Below are positions 33,590 to 43,146 of a stretch of 64,000 bases of DNA, piece after piece. The notes beneath the pieces are model-generated. The model was given only the letters and a program-made list of their open reading frames with translations. It did no database searches and was not told where the DNA came from. The number at the start of each line of letters is the position of its first letter. Within the stretch, counting starts at the first letter, position 1. The DNA lies in contig NZ_JAVJSC010000009.1 of the NCBI RefSeq assembly GCF_040219635.1, forward strand, positions 496,001-560,000, read 5' to 3'. The position numbers were made by a program, and so were the translations under genes. This DNA comes from Pyruvatibacter sp. (GTDB lineage Bacteria; Pseudomonadota; Alphaproteobacteria; CGMCC-115125).

Positions 33590-35518
33590 TTACGTGCCCT
33601 GCGGCTCGGCACCTGGCGGCACGCTACCCGTATCGCCTGTGGGCTTGCGGCCCGCAGAGGGGACTGATGATGTCGCACCCGGCTCAGGGGTCATGTCATC
33701 ATCCGTGTTGCGTTCAGGCTTGGTGCCTTTGAGCAGCGCCTTGATTTCGTCGCCGGAGAGCGTTTCGTACTCAAGCAGGCCCTGACCGATGATCTCAAGG
33801 TCATCACGCTTTTCAGTCAGAATGCGCGTTGCTTCCTCGTGACCTTTTTTCACCAGGCGCGCCACTTCGGCGTCAATCTGCCGGGCCGTATCCTCAGACA
33901 CATTCTGGTTGCGCGCCACCGAGTGACCCAGAAACACTTCTTCCTGGTTTTCACCAAAGGCCAGCGGCCCCAGCGCATCGGACATGCCCCAGCGCGTGAC
34001 CATGTTTTTAGCAAGCTTCGTTGCCTGCTCAATGTCAGAACCTGCGCCCGCCGTCACGGCGTTGTGACCAAACACAAGTTCTTCCGCCACGCGGCCACCC
34101 ATCAAAATCGCCATGCGCGACATCATTTCCTCGCGGCTCATGGACAACTTGTCGCCTTCAGGCAACTGCATGACCATGCCCAACGCCCGCCCGCGCGGAA
34201 TGATGGTTGCCTTGTGGATCGGGTCGGTGGACGGCACGTTGAGCGCCACCAGCGCATGACCCCCTTCGTGATAGGCCGTCAGCTTTTTCTCGTCGTCCGA
34301 CATCACCATGGTGCGCCGCTCGGCACCCATCATGACCTTGTCCTTGGCGTCTTCAAACTCACCCATCGTGACCAGCCGCTTGGCACGGCGTGCCGCCAGC
34401 AAGGCGGCCTCGTTCACCAGGTTGGCGAGGTCAGCGCCTGAGAAACCCGGTGTGCCGCGGGCAATGGTGCGCGGGTTGACGTCCGGTGCCAGCGGCACCT
34501 TGCGCATATGCACCTTGAGAATCTTTTCGCGGCCGACAATGTCCGGATTGGGCACAACCACCTGACGGTCAAAACGGCCCGGACGCAGCAGCGCCGGGTC
34601 CAGCACATCAGGACGGTTGGTGGCGGCAATCAGGATGATGCCTTCATTGGCTTCAAAGCCGTCCATCTCAACCAGCAACTGGTTGAGGGTCTGCTCGCGC
34701 TCATCGTTGCCGCCGCCAAGGCCTGCCCCACGGTGGCGACCCACAGCGTCAATTTCGTCAATGAAGATGATGCACGGTGCGTTCTTCTTGGCCTGCTCGA
34801 ACATGTCGCGCACGCGGCTGGCGCCAACGCCCACAAACATTTCCACAAAATCAGAACCCGAAATTGTGAAGAACGGCACATTGGCCTCGCCCGCCACAGC
34901 ACGCGCAATGAGCGTTTTACCAGTGCCCGGAGGACCAACGAGAAGCGCACCCTTGGGAATGCGCCCGCCCAGCCGCTGAAACTTCTGCGGGTCCTGCAGA
35001 AACTCGACAATTTCCTGCAGGTCATCCTTGGCTTCGTCCACGCCCGCGACATCGTCAAACGTCACGCGACCATGCCGCTCGGTCAGCAGCTTGGCTTTGG
35101 ATTTGCCAAAGCCCATGGCCTTGCCGCCACCGCCCTGCATCTGCCGCATGAAGAAAATCCACACAGCAATCAGCAGCAGCATCGGGAACCACGACACCAG
35201 CACGCTCAGCAGCGTCGGCGAGTCGGAGCTTGTGGGGCGCGCTGAAATCTGCACGCCGCGCTCATACAACCGCTCGGTCACGTTGGCGTTGGGTGGGGAA
35301 TAGGTGACGAACTCACGCCCGTCCGAGAAATTGCCGGTGATCTTTTCGCCCTGAATGGTCACATCCGCGATCGCCCCCGCATCCGCTTCTGCAAGCAGTT
35401 CAGAGAAGGTGATATCGGTGCTGGCCCCTTGCTGAGATGGAGCCTGAAACAGGTTGAACAGCGCCACCAGCAGCAGCGCTATGATGACCCAAAGAGCGAA
35501 GTTGCGGAAATTATTCAC
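33590..35518 (-). CDS. ftsH: ATP-dependent zinc metalloprotease FtsH
   Basis: 642 aa membrane-bound AAA+ protease that degrades misfolded membrane proteins and regulators such as RpoH and LpxC in other bacteria. Two N-terminal membrane helices enclose a small periplasmic domain; the AAA domain has GPPGTGKT and IDEIDAVGRHRGAG; the zinc motif is HEGGH. The Pro/Gly-rich C-terminus is typical for alphaproteobacteria. It lies in the usual tilS–ftsH–folP order, with a terminator downstream. Confidence 0.98.
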   Translation of the reverse strand: MNNFRNFALWVIIALLLVALFNLFQAPSQQGASTDITFSELLAEADAGAIADVTIQGEKITGNFSDGREFVTYSPPNANVTERLYERGVQISARPTSSDSPTLLSVLVSWFPMLLLIAVWIFFMRQMQGGGGKAMGFGKSKAKLLTERHGRVTFDDVAGVDEAKDDLQEIVEFLQDPQKFQRLGGRIPKGALLVGPPGTGKTLIARAVAGEANVPFFTISGSDFVEMFVGVGASRVRDMFEQAKKNAPCIIFIDEIDAVGRHRGAGLGGGNDEREQTLNQLLVEMDGFEANEGIILIAATNRPDVLDPALLRPGRFDRQVVVPNPDIVGREKILKVHMRKVPLAPDVNPRTIARGTPGFSGADLANLVNEAALLAARRAKRLVTMGEFEDAKDKVMMGAERRTMVMSDDEKKLTAYHEGGHALVALNVPSTDPIHKATIIPRGRALGMVMQLPEGDKLSMSREEMMSRMAILMGGRVAEELVFGHNAVTAGAGSDIEQATKLAKNMVTRWGMSDALGPLAFGENQEEVFLGHSVARNQNVSEDTARQIDAEVARLVKKGHEEATRILTEKRDDLEIIGQGLLEYETLSGDEIKALLKGTKPERNTDDDMTPEPGATSSVPSAGRKPTGDTGSVPPGAEPQGT

Positions 35519-35708
35519 GGGGATAATGGTCCTTACGCGCGTATTTGCCCCAAAAACGGGAGAAACACGACAGTTTTCTGGCTAGGTGTCAGCATACTGA
35601 AACATAGGCGTCCAAGAAAGAATTACCAGTCCCTGGAACAATTCCAATCATGCTTAAGCAGGCCTTCACCGCCAGTGATTTAGCCGTGATCGCGGGTATG
35701 GCAGGGCG

Positions 35709-37025
35709 TCAAACCGCCGCTGCCAGCCCCACGCGCTGCGGCCCGACAAAGCGGGCGGTCAGACTGGCGACATCCCCCCCCGCTGTCAGGCCAAGTGACG
35801 GAACCTCCAGCAAGGTGCCGCCGTCAAACACCGCCGGCAGGCAGGCCGCAGCAGCGGCAGGCAAGGCCGTATCAGGTGCCACATCCCGCATCCATCGCCA
35901 ACCCTTCTGACCAAGCGGCGCGATTGTAACGTCAGCCACCGGTGCCTTGTTTGGTGCCATGTCGTGAGTTCCGACTTCAAACCTGCCATCCCACAGCAAA
36001 GGCAAATGACGCGCCCTGCGGACCGCAGGGGCGATCGCACGCGCCTCCCGAAACACCATCAGCGTGTCGCCGCGCCTAACGAGGCGGGCCCCGCCAAGGG
36101 TGGCACCGTTGAAAGAGGCATCGCCCAGCCGCACCACCAGTGCCCTGGTGTGGTGCAGGCGGGGCGGATAGGCATTGCCGGTAATCGCCATGATGAGTTT
36201 GGACGCTGCCCGCAGCCTGATTTCATCAGGCGCGTCCAGCAGCGCGGCAAGATCAGCGGTGCCATAACCGCACTTGTGGAACGTGACCGCCCGCGCCAGA
36301 TGCGCTGAGGTCCAGCCGTCCAGCGCCTCACGCGCAGTCATCATGCGCGCCGCCGTGTCAGCCAGCCGCTGCGCCGTCAGCCCCTCAGCTTCAAGCACAG
36401 GGGCAAGAGCGCGCATCCGCACACGGGCATGGCGCGCGTCAGCATTGGACGGATCAGTGATATAGGCCTGCCCCGCAGTCGCCAGAACCGCGTGCAACGC
36501 ATCACGCGGCACGTCCAGAAGGGGCCGCAAAATGCGCATGTCGTTGCGGCGCGTATCCGCCGCCATCGCCGACAAGCCATCCACGCCGCTGCCGCGCGCC
36601 AGCCGGAGCAAAAACGTCTCCGCCTGGTCTTCGCGGGTATGCGCCACCAGCAGCGCCGCCATGTTGTGGGTGGCGCACCACTCCGCCATCAGCCGATACC
36701 GAATGCTGCGCGCTGCCGCCTGCACACTGGCGCGCGGGGTATCACCTGAATGGGTCAATACAGTGTGCGCTACGCCAAGGGCCCTGGCCCACCCGCCCAC
36801 CTGCAGTGCCTCGGTGCCGGCCTCAGCCCGCAACCCGTGATCCACGGTCAGGGCATGAAGCGACCGGCCGGACCGGCGTGCCTCGTCAGCCGCGAGCAAC
36901 AGCAGCGCCATCGAGTCAGGACCACCCGAAACAGCCACAGCCAGCGGCACATCGGGCGACAGCCCGAACGGCGCCATCAGATCATCAAAGGGAATGTCAG
37001 TCTCAGGCAACGGCGCTAGACGCAA
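35709..37025 (-). CDS. tilS: tRNA(Ile)-lysidine synthetase TilS
   Basis: 438 aa. Converts C34 of tRNA-Ile(CAU) to lysidine so that it reads AUA. The PP-loop SGGPDSMALLLL binds ATP; HTREDQAETFLLRLARGSG is a TilS signature. The C-terminal substrate-binding domain is less conserved, as usual. It overlaps the end of cpoB by a few bases (37016-37025), indicating translational coupling. ftsH follows 190 nt downstream. Confidence 0.94.
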   Translation of the reverse strand: MRLAPLPETDIPFDDLMAPFGLSPDVPLAVAVSGGPDSMALLLLAADEARRSGRSLHALTVDHGLRAEAGTEALQVGGWARALGVAHTVLTHSGDTPRASVQAAARSIRYRLMAEWCATHNMAALLVAHTREDQAETFLLRLARGSGVDGLSAMAADTRRNDMRILRPLLDVPRDALHAVLATAGQAYITDPSNADARHARVRMRALAPVLEAEGLTAQRLADTAARMMTAREALDGWTSAHLARAVTFHKCGYGTADLAALLDAPDEIRLRAASKLIMAITGNAYPPRLHHTRALVVRLGDASFNGATLGGARLVRRGDTLMVFREARAIAPAVRRARHLPLLWDGRFEVGTHDMAPNKAPVADVTIAPLGQKGWRWMRDVAPDTALPAAAAACLPAVFDGGTLLEVPSLGLTAGGDVASLTARFVGPQRVGLAAAV

Positions 37026-38080
37026 CCGGCGCGGTCACGCTCCTGTTCGGCACGCAGCTTGACGCTTTGCGGTGCACCGGGAAATGTGCGTGGCACTTCT
37101 GAAAGCGTCAGGCACGCATCCTGCGTCTGCCCAAGCGCTGCCAGCGTGATGCCGAGCTTCAGCAGACTGTCAGGTGCCTTCGGGCTGGACGCATAGGTCT
37201 GATAGCCTACCAGAAATGCGCGCGCTGCATCCTGATACTGCTCGCGCACATAGTATGTCTCGCCCAGCCAGTACTGCGCATTGCCCGCCAGGCTGGTGTC
37301 GCCATAGCTTTCCAGAAACTGCGAGAATGCAACTTCGGCGGCCCCATAGTCACCCTGCCGCAAAAAGCTCATGGCGTAGCTGTAGGCCGCATCCGGCCCC
37401 CCTTCGGGAAGGCCCGTGGTGGCGGCGGACGCAATCTGGCGCGGCGGTGTCAGGACCGGTGCCGAAGGCTGTGCAACCCCGGCCGACATCGACCCAAGCG
37501 TGCCGATAGTGGCCTGCTGCGCCTCGGAGAGCGGACGCTCGCCTGTCACTTGCGCACTTGCTCCGGCTGCTTGCGCACTGGCCCCGGCTGCTTGCGCACT
37601 GGCTAAAGACCCAGGCTGACCCTGTGAGGCTGTCGGGCGTTCACCGCCCCCGGTGCCTTCAAGTTCGCGCAGCCGGTAGTCAGTGTCGGCGGCAAAATTA
37701 TCCAGCTTCTGGTTGGCCTGCCGCAGCTCGAACTGCAGCCGTTCAACCTGCCCGGTCATGTCGCGCAATGAAGCTTCGATCTGGTCCAGCCGCAGCGACA
37801 GCCGCGCCGCCTGCGTGGCTTCCATCTCAGCGCCAGCCCCAGCCGCAGAGCCAGGCCCAGCGCCAAGGTTAGCAGGCGCGCCCCCCTGATACACACTTCG
37901 CTGCACATCCTGCAGATCACGCTCAAGGCGCAACAGCCGGTCATACAGTGCACGCGGGTCGGTTACCGACTGTTGCGCGCTGGCGGGCGTCCCCGCAACA
38001 GGCGCGATAACACCAGCGCCAACCACAAGGGCTGACAGCACGAACAGGGCAATACGAATGTTGACCATGGGGGTTCTCAT
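37016..38080 (-). CDS. cpoB: Tol-Pal system protein CpoB (YbgF)
   Basis: About 354 aa periplasmic protein with a signal peptide ending ASAQ, an N-terminal trimerising coiled coil (YDRLLRLERDLQDVQRSV… RLDQIEASLRDMTGQVERLQFELRQANQKLDNF) and a C-terminal TPR domain of three repeats (YSYAMSFLRQGDYGAAEVAF…). CpoB coordinates outer-membrane constriction with peptidoglycan synthesis at division. The linker carries three ASAQAAG-type heptapeptide repeats encoded by a 21-bp DNA repeat. A TTG at 38101 is an alternative start. It is the last gene of the tol-pal operon, after a terminator-like hairpin. Confidence 0.88.
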   Translation of the reverse strand: MRTPMVNIRIALFVLSALVVGAGVIAPVAGTPASAQQSVTDPRALYDRLLRLERDLQDVQRSVYQGGAPANLGAGPGSAAGAGAEMEATQAARLSLRLDQIEASLRDMTGQVERLQFELRQANQKLDNFAADTDYRLRELEGTGGGERPTASQGQPGSLASAQAAGASAQAAGASAQVTGERPLSEAQQATIGTLGSMSAGVAQPSAPVLTPPRQIASAATTGLPEGGPDAAYSYAMSFLRQGDYGAAEVAFSQFLESYGDTSLAGNAQYWLGETYYVREQYQDAARAFLVGYQTYASSPKAPDSLLKLGITLAALGQTQDACLTLSEVPRTFPGAPQSVKLRAEQERDRAGCV

Positions 38081-38150
38081 AAGCCGCAAATCATCTGACA
38101 AGGTTGGCTAAATTGAGGCGTTGCGCAACAGCTTGCCGCCTCAGAACACA

Positions 38151-38184
38151 AAAAGGGCGCACACCCGTTTGGGATGCGCGCCCT
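38151..38184 (-). terminator. Terminator-like hairpin between pal and cpoB
   Basis: Minus strand GGGCGCGCATCCC and GGGTGTGCGCCC form a stem followed by TTTTT. It lies between the pal stop and the cpoB start and could reduce cpoB expression relative to pal. Confidence 0.75.
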
Positions 38185-38216
38185 CCTCGTATTTGCCGTA
38201 TGACGCTTCTGAGCGC

Positions 38217-38783
38217 TTAAGAGCCTGCGCCCTGGGTCACAATGGTGACGGCCCGGCGGTTCTGCGCCCAGCAGCTTTCGTCAGAGCAAAGCGCCACGGG
38301 GCGTTCCTTGCCGAACGAAATGGTCTGGATGCGCGACGGCGCAACACCCAGGCTCACCAGATAATCCTTGGCGGAGTTTGCACGACGCGCACCCAGTGCC
38401 AGGTTGTATTCGCGCGTACCGCGCTCATCCGCGTGGCCTTCGAGGTTCACGCGCACATCCGGGTACTGGTTCATCCACGCAGCCTGACGCTGCAGCGTCG
38501 CCCGTGCGTCAGCCCGCAGGGAAGACTGGTCGGTGTCGAAAAACACGCGGTCCCCCACATTGACCACAAGATCCTGCTGCGTGCCCGGTGTCGGACCCGA
38601 CGGCGCCGCCGTCGGCTGTGTTGTGGTCTGCACCACCGGCTGTTCAGGGTCGGAGCTACATGCAGCCAGCAGAAGAGCCGCAAAGCCGGCGAGCGCCATC
38701 TTCAACGCGCGACCGCCTGTACCGGAAAAAGTCCCCGTACCGAAAGAAGTCATTGTCCGTGAACGGACCAATGCTGTGGTCAT
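38217..38783 (-). CDS. pal: Peptidoglycan-associated lipoprotein Pal
   Basis: 188 aa. Outer-membrane lipoprotein with lipobox LLAAC, a Pro/Thr-rich linker and an OmpA-like peptidoglycan-binding domain (VFFDTDQSSLRADARATLQRQAAWMNQYP, LEGHADERGTREYNLALGARRANSAKDYL). Pal anchors the outer membrane to peptidoglycan and is positioned by TolB and the TolQRA motor. AGGAG lies 11 nt before the ATG; a later ATG at 38753 is possible. Fully in line with the operon order tolB–pal–cpoB. Confidence 0.96.
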   Translation of the reverse strand: MTTALVRSRTMTSFGTGTFSGTGGRALKMALAGFAALLLAACSSDPEQPVVQTTTQPTAAPSGPTPGTQQDLVVNVGDRVFFDTDQSSLRADARATLQRQAAWMNQYPDVRVNLEGHADERGTREYNLALGARRANSAKDYLVSLGVAPSRIQTISFGKERPVALCSDESCWAQNRRAVTIVTQGAGS

Positions 38784-39049
38784 AGTGATTTAGTCTCCTG
38801 ACAAAAGCGGACCCCACAAATGCGGCCGCTCAAAAGTTGCACCCCTGAAACACCCCGCCACCAGCGGGACGTTTCAACCTCGATATGCCCGTCGCCCCGC
38901 GCGCGGGATCCCGGTTGCTGGCCAATGCACACATTATGCGCATTCTGGCCGCCAAACATGACAAATGCCTCAAGGTACTGTTTAAGCCCTTGGAGGCGCT
39001 GCGTCATTTCTCCCGATCCCTTTAGCCGTTCATGCTATGCGCAAGCTCC

Positions 39050-40381
39050 CTAGCGAATCAAGGGAGACCACGCGGGATCAGAGCCAAACCCCGGCGTTGG
39101 CACCTGCCGTTCGTTGTAGCCGGTCAGATCGACCGACCACAAAGACGGCCCGCCACGCTCGCCCGGCGTTTCGCGGAAAAACATCAAAACCCGACCGTTG
39201 GGTGCCCATGTGGGGCCTTCGTTGTGATAGCCCTCGGTCAAAATGCGCTCGCCGGTACCGTCGGGACGCATGACCCCAATCAAAAAGCGGCCTTTATATT
39301 GTTTGGTAAACGCAATCATGTCGCCGCGCGGCGACCACACCGGCGTTGAGTACCGGCCCTCGCCAAAGCTGATACGGCGCACGCCGGAGCCGTCGGCGTT
39401 CATCACATAAATCTGCTGGGTGCCGCCGCGATCACTCTCAAATGCAATCTCGCGGCCCGCCGGGCCATAGCTGGGCGAGGTATCAATCGACGGAGAATTG
39501 GTCAGCCGCTGGGTGGCGCGGGTGCGCAGATCAAGCTGAAAAATATTGGCATTGCCGCCGCGCTGCAGGCTCATGATGACCTTGTCACCGTCCGGCGAAA
39601 ACCGCGGCGCGAATGTCATGCCCGGAAACTCACCAACCACTTCCTGCTGCTGGGTTTCGATGTTGAACAGATAAACCCGCGGACTGCCGCCTGCATACGA
39701 CAGATACGTGATCTCCTGATTGGTGGGCGAGAAGCGCGGCGTCAGCACCAGCGACGACCCGTTGGTCAAAAAGCGCGGGTTATGCCCGTCCTGATCCATC
39801 AGCGCCAGCCGCTTGACACGCTGACCCTTGGTGCCGGTCTCCGACACAAAGACCACGCGGGTATCAAAATACCCGGTCTCACCCGTCAGCCGCTCATAAA
39901 TGGCATCTGAAATAATGTGAGACACCCGCCGCCAGTTGTCCGGCTGGGTGAAATACTGAAGGCCGATCAGTTGCTCCTCGGCGAACACGTCCCACAGGCG
40001 AAACTCAACCCGCAATCGCCCGTCTGGCTGTTGCGTGAGGGAGCCCGTCAGCAGCGCCTGCGCGTCAATAATGCGCCAGTCGCCAAACCGCGGCGCGGTA
40101 TTGGGGTCAGTGATTTTTTCGATGAAGGCCGCTTCGCTCAGGGTACGGAACAAACCGGAGCGCTCAAGATTCTTGCGAATGACCCCGGCCATCTGGTCGC
40201 CGGTCTGGGCGGCCGCCTCATCGCTGCCGACAAAATCCGTCACCGCCAGCGGTAACGGCTCAATCGTGCCCTGGGTAATGTCGATGCGCAGTTGCGCCTG
40301 CGCAACGGCAGGCAAAAGAATCGCCAGAACGGCGACAAGCGAAGGCCAGCCAAACAGATGTTTAGTCTTACTGCGGCACAT
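39050..40381 (-). CDS. tolB: Tol-Pal system protein TolB
   Basis: 443 aa periplasmic protein. Signal peptide ends AQAQ; the N-terminal domain (residues about 30-165) is followed by a six-bladed β-propeller with WD40-like PD40 repeats such as FSPDGDKVIMSLQRGGNANIF, SPSYGPAGREIAFESDRGGTQQIYVMNADGS and TWAPNGRVLMFFRE. TolB binds Pal and TolA. GGGAGAG precedes the ATG. The gap of 266 nt between tolB and pal is longer than the other gaps of the operon and holds no gene I can see. Confidence 0.96.
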   Translation of the reverse strand: MCRSKTKHLFGWPSLVAVLAILLPAVAQAQLRIDITQGTIEPLPLAVTDFVGSDEAAAQTGDQMAGVIRKNLERSGLFRTLSEAAFIEKITDPNTAPRFGDWRIIDAQALLTGSLTQQPDGRLRVEFRLWDVFAEEQLIGLQYFTQPDNWRRVSHIISDAIYERLTGETGYFDTRVVFVSETGTKGQRVKRLALMDQDGHNPRFLTNGSSLVLTPRFSPTNQEITYLSYAGGSPRVYLFNIETQQQEVVGEFPGMTFAPRFSPDGDKVIMSLQRGGNANIFQLDLRTRATQRLTNSPSIDTSPSYGPAGREIAFESDRGGTQQIYVMNADGSGVRRISFGEGRYSTPVWSPRGDMIAFTKQYKGRFLIGVMRPDGTGERILTEGYHNEGPTWAPNGRVLMFFRETPGERGGPSLWSVDLTGYNERQVPTPGFGSDPAWSPLIR

Positions 40382-40407
40382 AAATATCTCTCCCGACCTT
40401 CGTTTCC

Positions 40408-41268
40408 CTAGCGCCCGAACATCTGGCTTGGATCAAACCGGACTTCGATTTCGCGCCACGACGCATATTTGTTCACCGGCATCCGGTATGGCGCGCACCT
40501 GCGTACCGCCCGCAATGCCGCATCCTGTGCAGCACGCTGAAAGGATGAGAGCGCAAACCCGCCACGCGCAATTTCAGGCGCACGGGCCAGCGACCCGTCC
40601 GGGTTTAGCCATATGTTGAGTGAAACAATCAAATCCGCCGCATTTGTGGCACCCACAGGCGGAGACCAACACGCGCTGATCTGTTGCCGAAGTGCATCAA
40701 CTTCCGAAATGCTCAGGGACGTCTGTGCGCCAACCCGCGATTGATCCGGCACCTGCGGGCTGGGCGCAGGTGTCGGCTGGGGTTTGCGCTCCTCCGGCAT
40801 CTTGTCGAGCAACGCTGCAATGCGACCAGGGTCAAACGCCGGACGCTCAGGCTGACGCGGCGCCGGGGGTGTCGGCCGCACCTTGGGAGCGGGCGGCGTG
40901 GGTGGTGCCACATTCACAATTTCTTCCGGCTCAGGCTCTGGATCAGGCTCCGGTGTCGGCGCGGGTTCAGGCTCCGGTGTGGGAGGTGGGGGCGTTGGGT
41001 CAGCGGGCGGTGTCGGCTCGGCCACGGGCTGGGGCTCAGGCTCAGGTGCCTCCTGCGGCTCCGGCTCCGGCTCCGGCGCGGGCGGCGCAGGCTCTGCTTC
41101 AGGTTCCGGCGCGCGGGTGATGCGGGTATATTCGTCGATCTCGATGATCTCGATCGGCAACGGCTGGGCTATCTCAAGTTGCTCAAGTTTCGGCGCGGGA
41201 AGGCCCACCACGGCAACCACAACGATTGCCAGGTGCAGCAGGACGGAGAAGAGGACACCGCCGCGCAT
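40408..41268 (-). CDS. tolA: TolA, TonB-like energy transducer of the Tol-Pal system
   Basis: 286 aa. One N-terminal membrane helix (VLFSVLLHLAIVVVAVVGLP), a long Pro/Glu-rich linker (about 50-150, with PEPEPAPTPEPDPEPEPEE-like runs) and a C-terminal TonB/TolA-like domain ending FDPSQMFGR. TolA passes energy from TolQR to TolB–Pal at the outer membrane. The linker is Pro/Glu rather than the helical Ala/Lys type of E. coli, as is usual in alphaproteobacteria. 9 nt separate it from tolR. Confidence 0.9.
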   Translation of the reverse strand: MRGGVLFSVLLHLAIVVVAVVGLPAPKLEQLEIAQPLPIEIIEIDEYTRITRAPEPEAEPAPPAPEPEPEPQEAPEPEPQPVAEPTPPADPTPPPPTPEPEPAPTPEPDPEPEPEEIVNVAPPTPPAPKVRPTPPAPRQPERPAFDPGRIAALLDKMPEERKPQPTPAPSPQVPDQSRVGAQTSLSISEVDALRQQISACWSPPVGATNAADLIVSLNIWLNPDGSLARAPEIARGGFALSSFQRAAQDAALRAVRRCAPYRMPVNKYASWREIEVRFDPSQMFGR

Positions 41269-41277
41269 ATCAGGCAG

Positions 41278-41778
41278 TTACCTTTCGCTCGCCGGTGAGC
41301 GGCCAGCACCTGACGGGCTGGCATCAGGCCCGCCTTGTTCCGTCACCATACCGATGCGCCTGAAGCCCGCCGCCGACAACGTGCCCATCACATTCATGAT
41401 GGCGCCATAATCAACTGTGCGGTCGCCACGCACATACACGCGCTCTTCGTAGCCGCCCTGCGCAATGGCCAGCAGACGCGCCGACAGCTCGGTCACCTCG
41501 ACGGGTGTTTCCTGCAAAAAGATCTGCCCGTCCGCATTCACCGTCACGGTCAACGGTTCGTCGTCACCCTTGAGCGGCTTGGAACTTGTTTCCGGCAGAT
41601 CAATCGGTACACCGACGGTCAGCAGCGGGGCTGCCACCATGAACACAATCAGCAGCACCAGCATCACATCCACGAACGGCGTAACGTTGATTTCGCTCAT
41701 CGGCGCGCGGGTGCGCCGCCCGCGACGACGCGACCCGCCGCCTCCGGAGCTTTCGGTTTTCATTGAACCAGCGCCCAT
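41278..41778 (-). CDS. tolR: TolR, ExbD-like proton channel subunit
   Basis: 166 aa. A basic cytoplasmic N-terminus (Gly/Arg-rich) leads to MSEINVTPFVDVMLVLLIVFMVAAPL, the single membrane helix with the proton-binding Asp, and a periplasmic ExbD-type domain (VTVNADGQIFLQETPVEV, YVRGDRTVDYGAIMNVMGTLSAAGFRRIGMVTE). With TolQ it makes the proton-driven motor. It starts 2 nt after the tolQ stop, so translation is likely coupled. Confidence 0.96.
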   Translation of the reverse strand: MGAGSMKTESSGGGGSRRRGRRTRAPMSEINVTPFVDVMLVLLIVFMVAAPLLTVGVPIDLPETSSKPLKGDDEPLTVTVNADGQIFLQETPVEVTELSARLLAIAQGGYEERVYVRGDRTVDYGAIMNVMGTLSAAGFRRIGMVTEQGGPDASPSGAGRSPASER

Positions 41779-41780
41779 GG

Positions 41781-42503
41781 CTAGTTGCCCTCGCGGGTTT
41801 CATCAATCTGCCGCGACAGGATTGCTGAAAACTCATCCGCAAATCCGTCCAGCCGGGTGGCATAGCGGTTAAGCGACGTTGAAAACGCGTTGTAGGCAAT
41901 CACCGCAGGGATAGCCGCCAGCAGGCCAAGGCCGGTGGCAAACAGCGCTTCGGCAATGCCCGGAGCCACAACGGCCAGGTTGGTATCGCGCGTTACGGCA
42001 ATGGCCTGAAACGCATTCATGATGCCCCACACCGTGCCGAACAGACCAATAAACGGGGCGGTTGCACCCACCGTTGCCAGAAACAAAAGCCCGCGCTCAA
42101 GTCGTGCTGTTTCACGCGCGATGGAGACTGTCATCACCCGGTCGATGCGCTCCTGCAAACCAAATATCGCCCGTGTGCCGATTTCCGCCGACCGCCGCCA
42201 CTCGCGCATGGCCGCCACAAACAGCGTGGACATGGGGTGGTCGGGCCGGTGGCCCATGTTCTGATAAATGTCTTCCAGTGACTGGCCCGACCAGAACACC
42301 TGCTCGAACTTTTCAGCCTTCTTGTTGACCGAGCGGAACCGGCCCCACTTTTCAAATATGATCGCCCACGTCCAAACGGACGCAAGAATAAGGCCGATCA
42401 TCACGGCCTTCACAACGATATCGGCGCGCAGGAACAGACTGAACAACGAAAAATCCGTGTTGGCTGCATGTGCTGCCGCGTTGGTGATGAGATCAGGCTC
42501 CAT
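41781..42503 (-). CDS. tolQ: TolQ, ExbB-like proton channel subunit
   Basis: 240 aa inner-membrane protein with three helices. LASVWTWAIIFEKWGRFRSVNKKAEKFEQVFWSGQ near the N-terminus, LERGLLFLATVGATAPFIGLFGTVWGIMNAFQAIA and EALFATGLGLLAAIPAVIAYN are TolQ signatures. It forms the pentameric channel around TolR. It is the first tol gene of the operon; ybgC lies 190 nt upstream on the same strand. Confidence 0.97.
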   Translation of the reverse strand: MEPDLITNAAAHAANTDFSLFSLFLRADIVVKAVMIGLILASVWTWAIIFEKWGRFRSVNKKAEKFEQVFWSGQSLEDIYQNMGHRPDHPMSTLFVAAMREWRRSAEIGTRAIFGLQERIDRVMTVSIARETARLERGLLFLATVGATAPFIGLFGTVWGIMNAFQAIAVTRDTNLAVVAPGIAEALFATGLGLLAAIPAVIAYNAFSTSLNRYATRLDGFADEFSAILSRQIDETREGN

Positions 42504-42693
42504 CGTCGAAATGTCCTAAGTCCTAAAGAGCATGGCAGCCCGGCGGGAAGCTGCGGCAATCGCCAAACACCAGATAGACACGCTTGATGACAGGCTTGCT
42601 GCCAGCGCGACTGTTATCGGTGTTTTTGTGTCGAAACTATGGGCGGGAGACCGCGAGAAATGATGTGCCGGAACCGGGGTTGCGTCAGGGGTG

Positions 42694-43146
42694 TTACGAA
42701 GCACCAACATAAGGGGCAAGCGCCTCGCGCACAAATGCCGGTATCCGCCGGGCGCGGCCCTTCTCGTCCAGCACTGCCACTTCCACGTCGGCGGCAAAAA
42801 GCTGCGTTTCACCCCGCCAAACAGACTGGGATGCCACAATGCGCGCGCCTTTGACCTGGCTAAACACCGTGCGGACCTCCAAAGCATCATCCAGCCGCGC
42901 GGGCGCCATGAACCTGATCGTCATCTGACGCACCGCAAAGGCGGTCGAATCGTCCGCGTCCATCATGCGGCGATGATCCAGCCCCGCACAGCGCAAAACG
43001 TCCGTGCGCCCGCGCTCAATGAAGCGCAGATAGTTGGCGTGATACACAATGCCCGACGCATCCGTATCTTCGTAATAGACCCGCAGCGGCATCACATGCG
43101 TGCCGTCAGCGTGGAGCGTGCCCGCAGGTCCAAGCGCGTCACTCAT
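42694..43146 (-). CDS. ybgC: YbgC-type acyl-CoA thioesterase
   Basis: 150 aa hotdog-fold protein. RVYYEDTDASGIVYHANYLRFIERGRTD has the catalytic Asp and the family signature; further MTIRFMAPARLDDALEVRT segments fit YbgC, the thioesterase encoded with tol-pal in many proteobacteria. The ATG at 43146 overlaps the end of ruvB (ATGAGTGA), linking the ruv and tol blocks; a longer frame to 43176 lies inside ruvB and is unlikely. Confidence 0.9.
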   Translation of the reverse strand: MSDALGPAGTLHADGTHVMPLRVYYEDTDASGIVYHANYLRFIERGRTDVLRCAGLDHRRMMDADDSTAFAVRQMTIRFMAPARLDDALEVRTVFSQVKGARIVASQSVWRGETQLFAADVEVAVLDEKGRARRIPAFVREALAPYVGAS

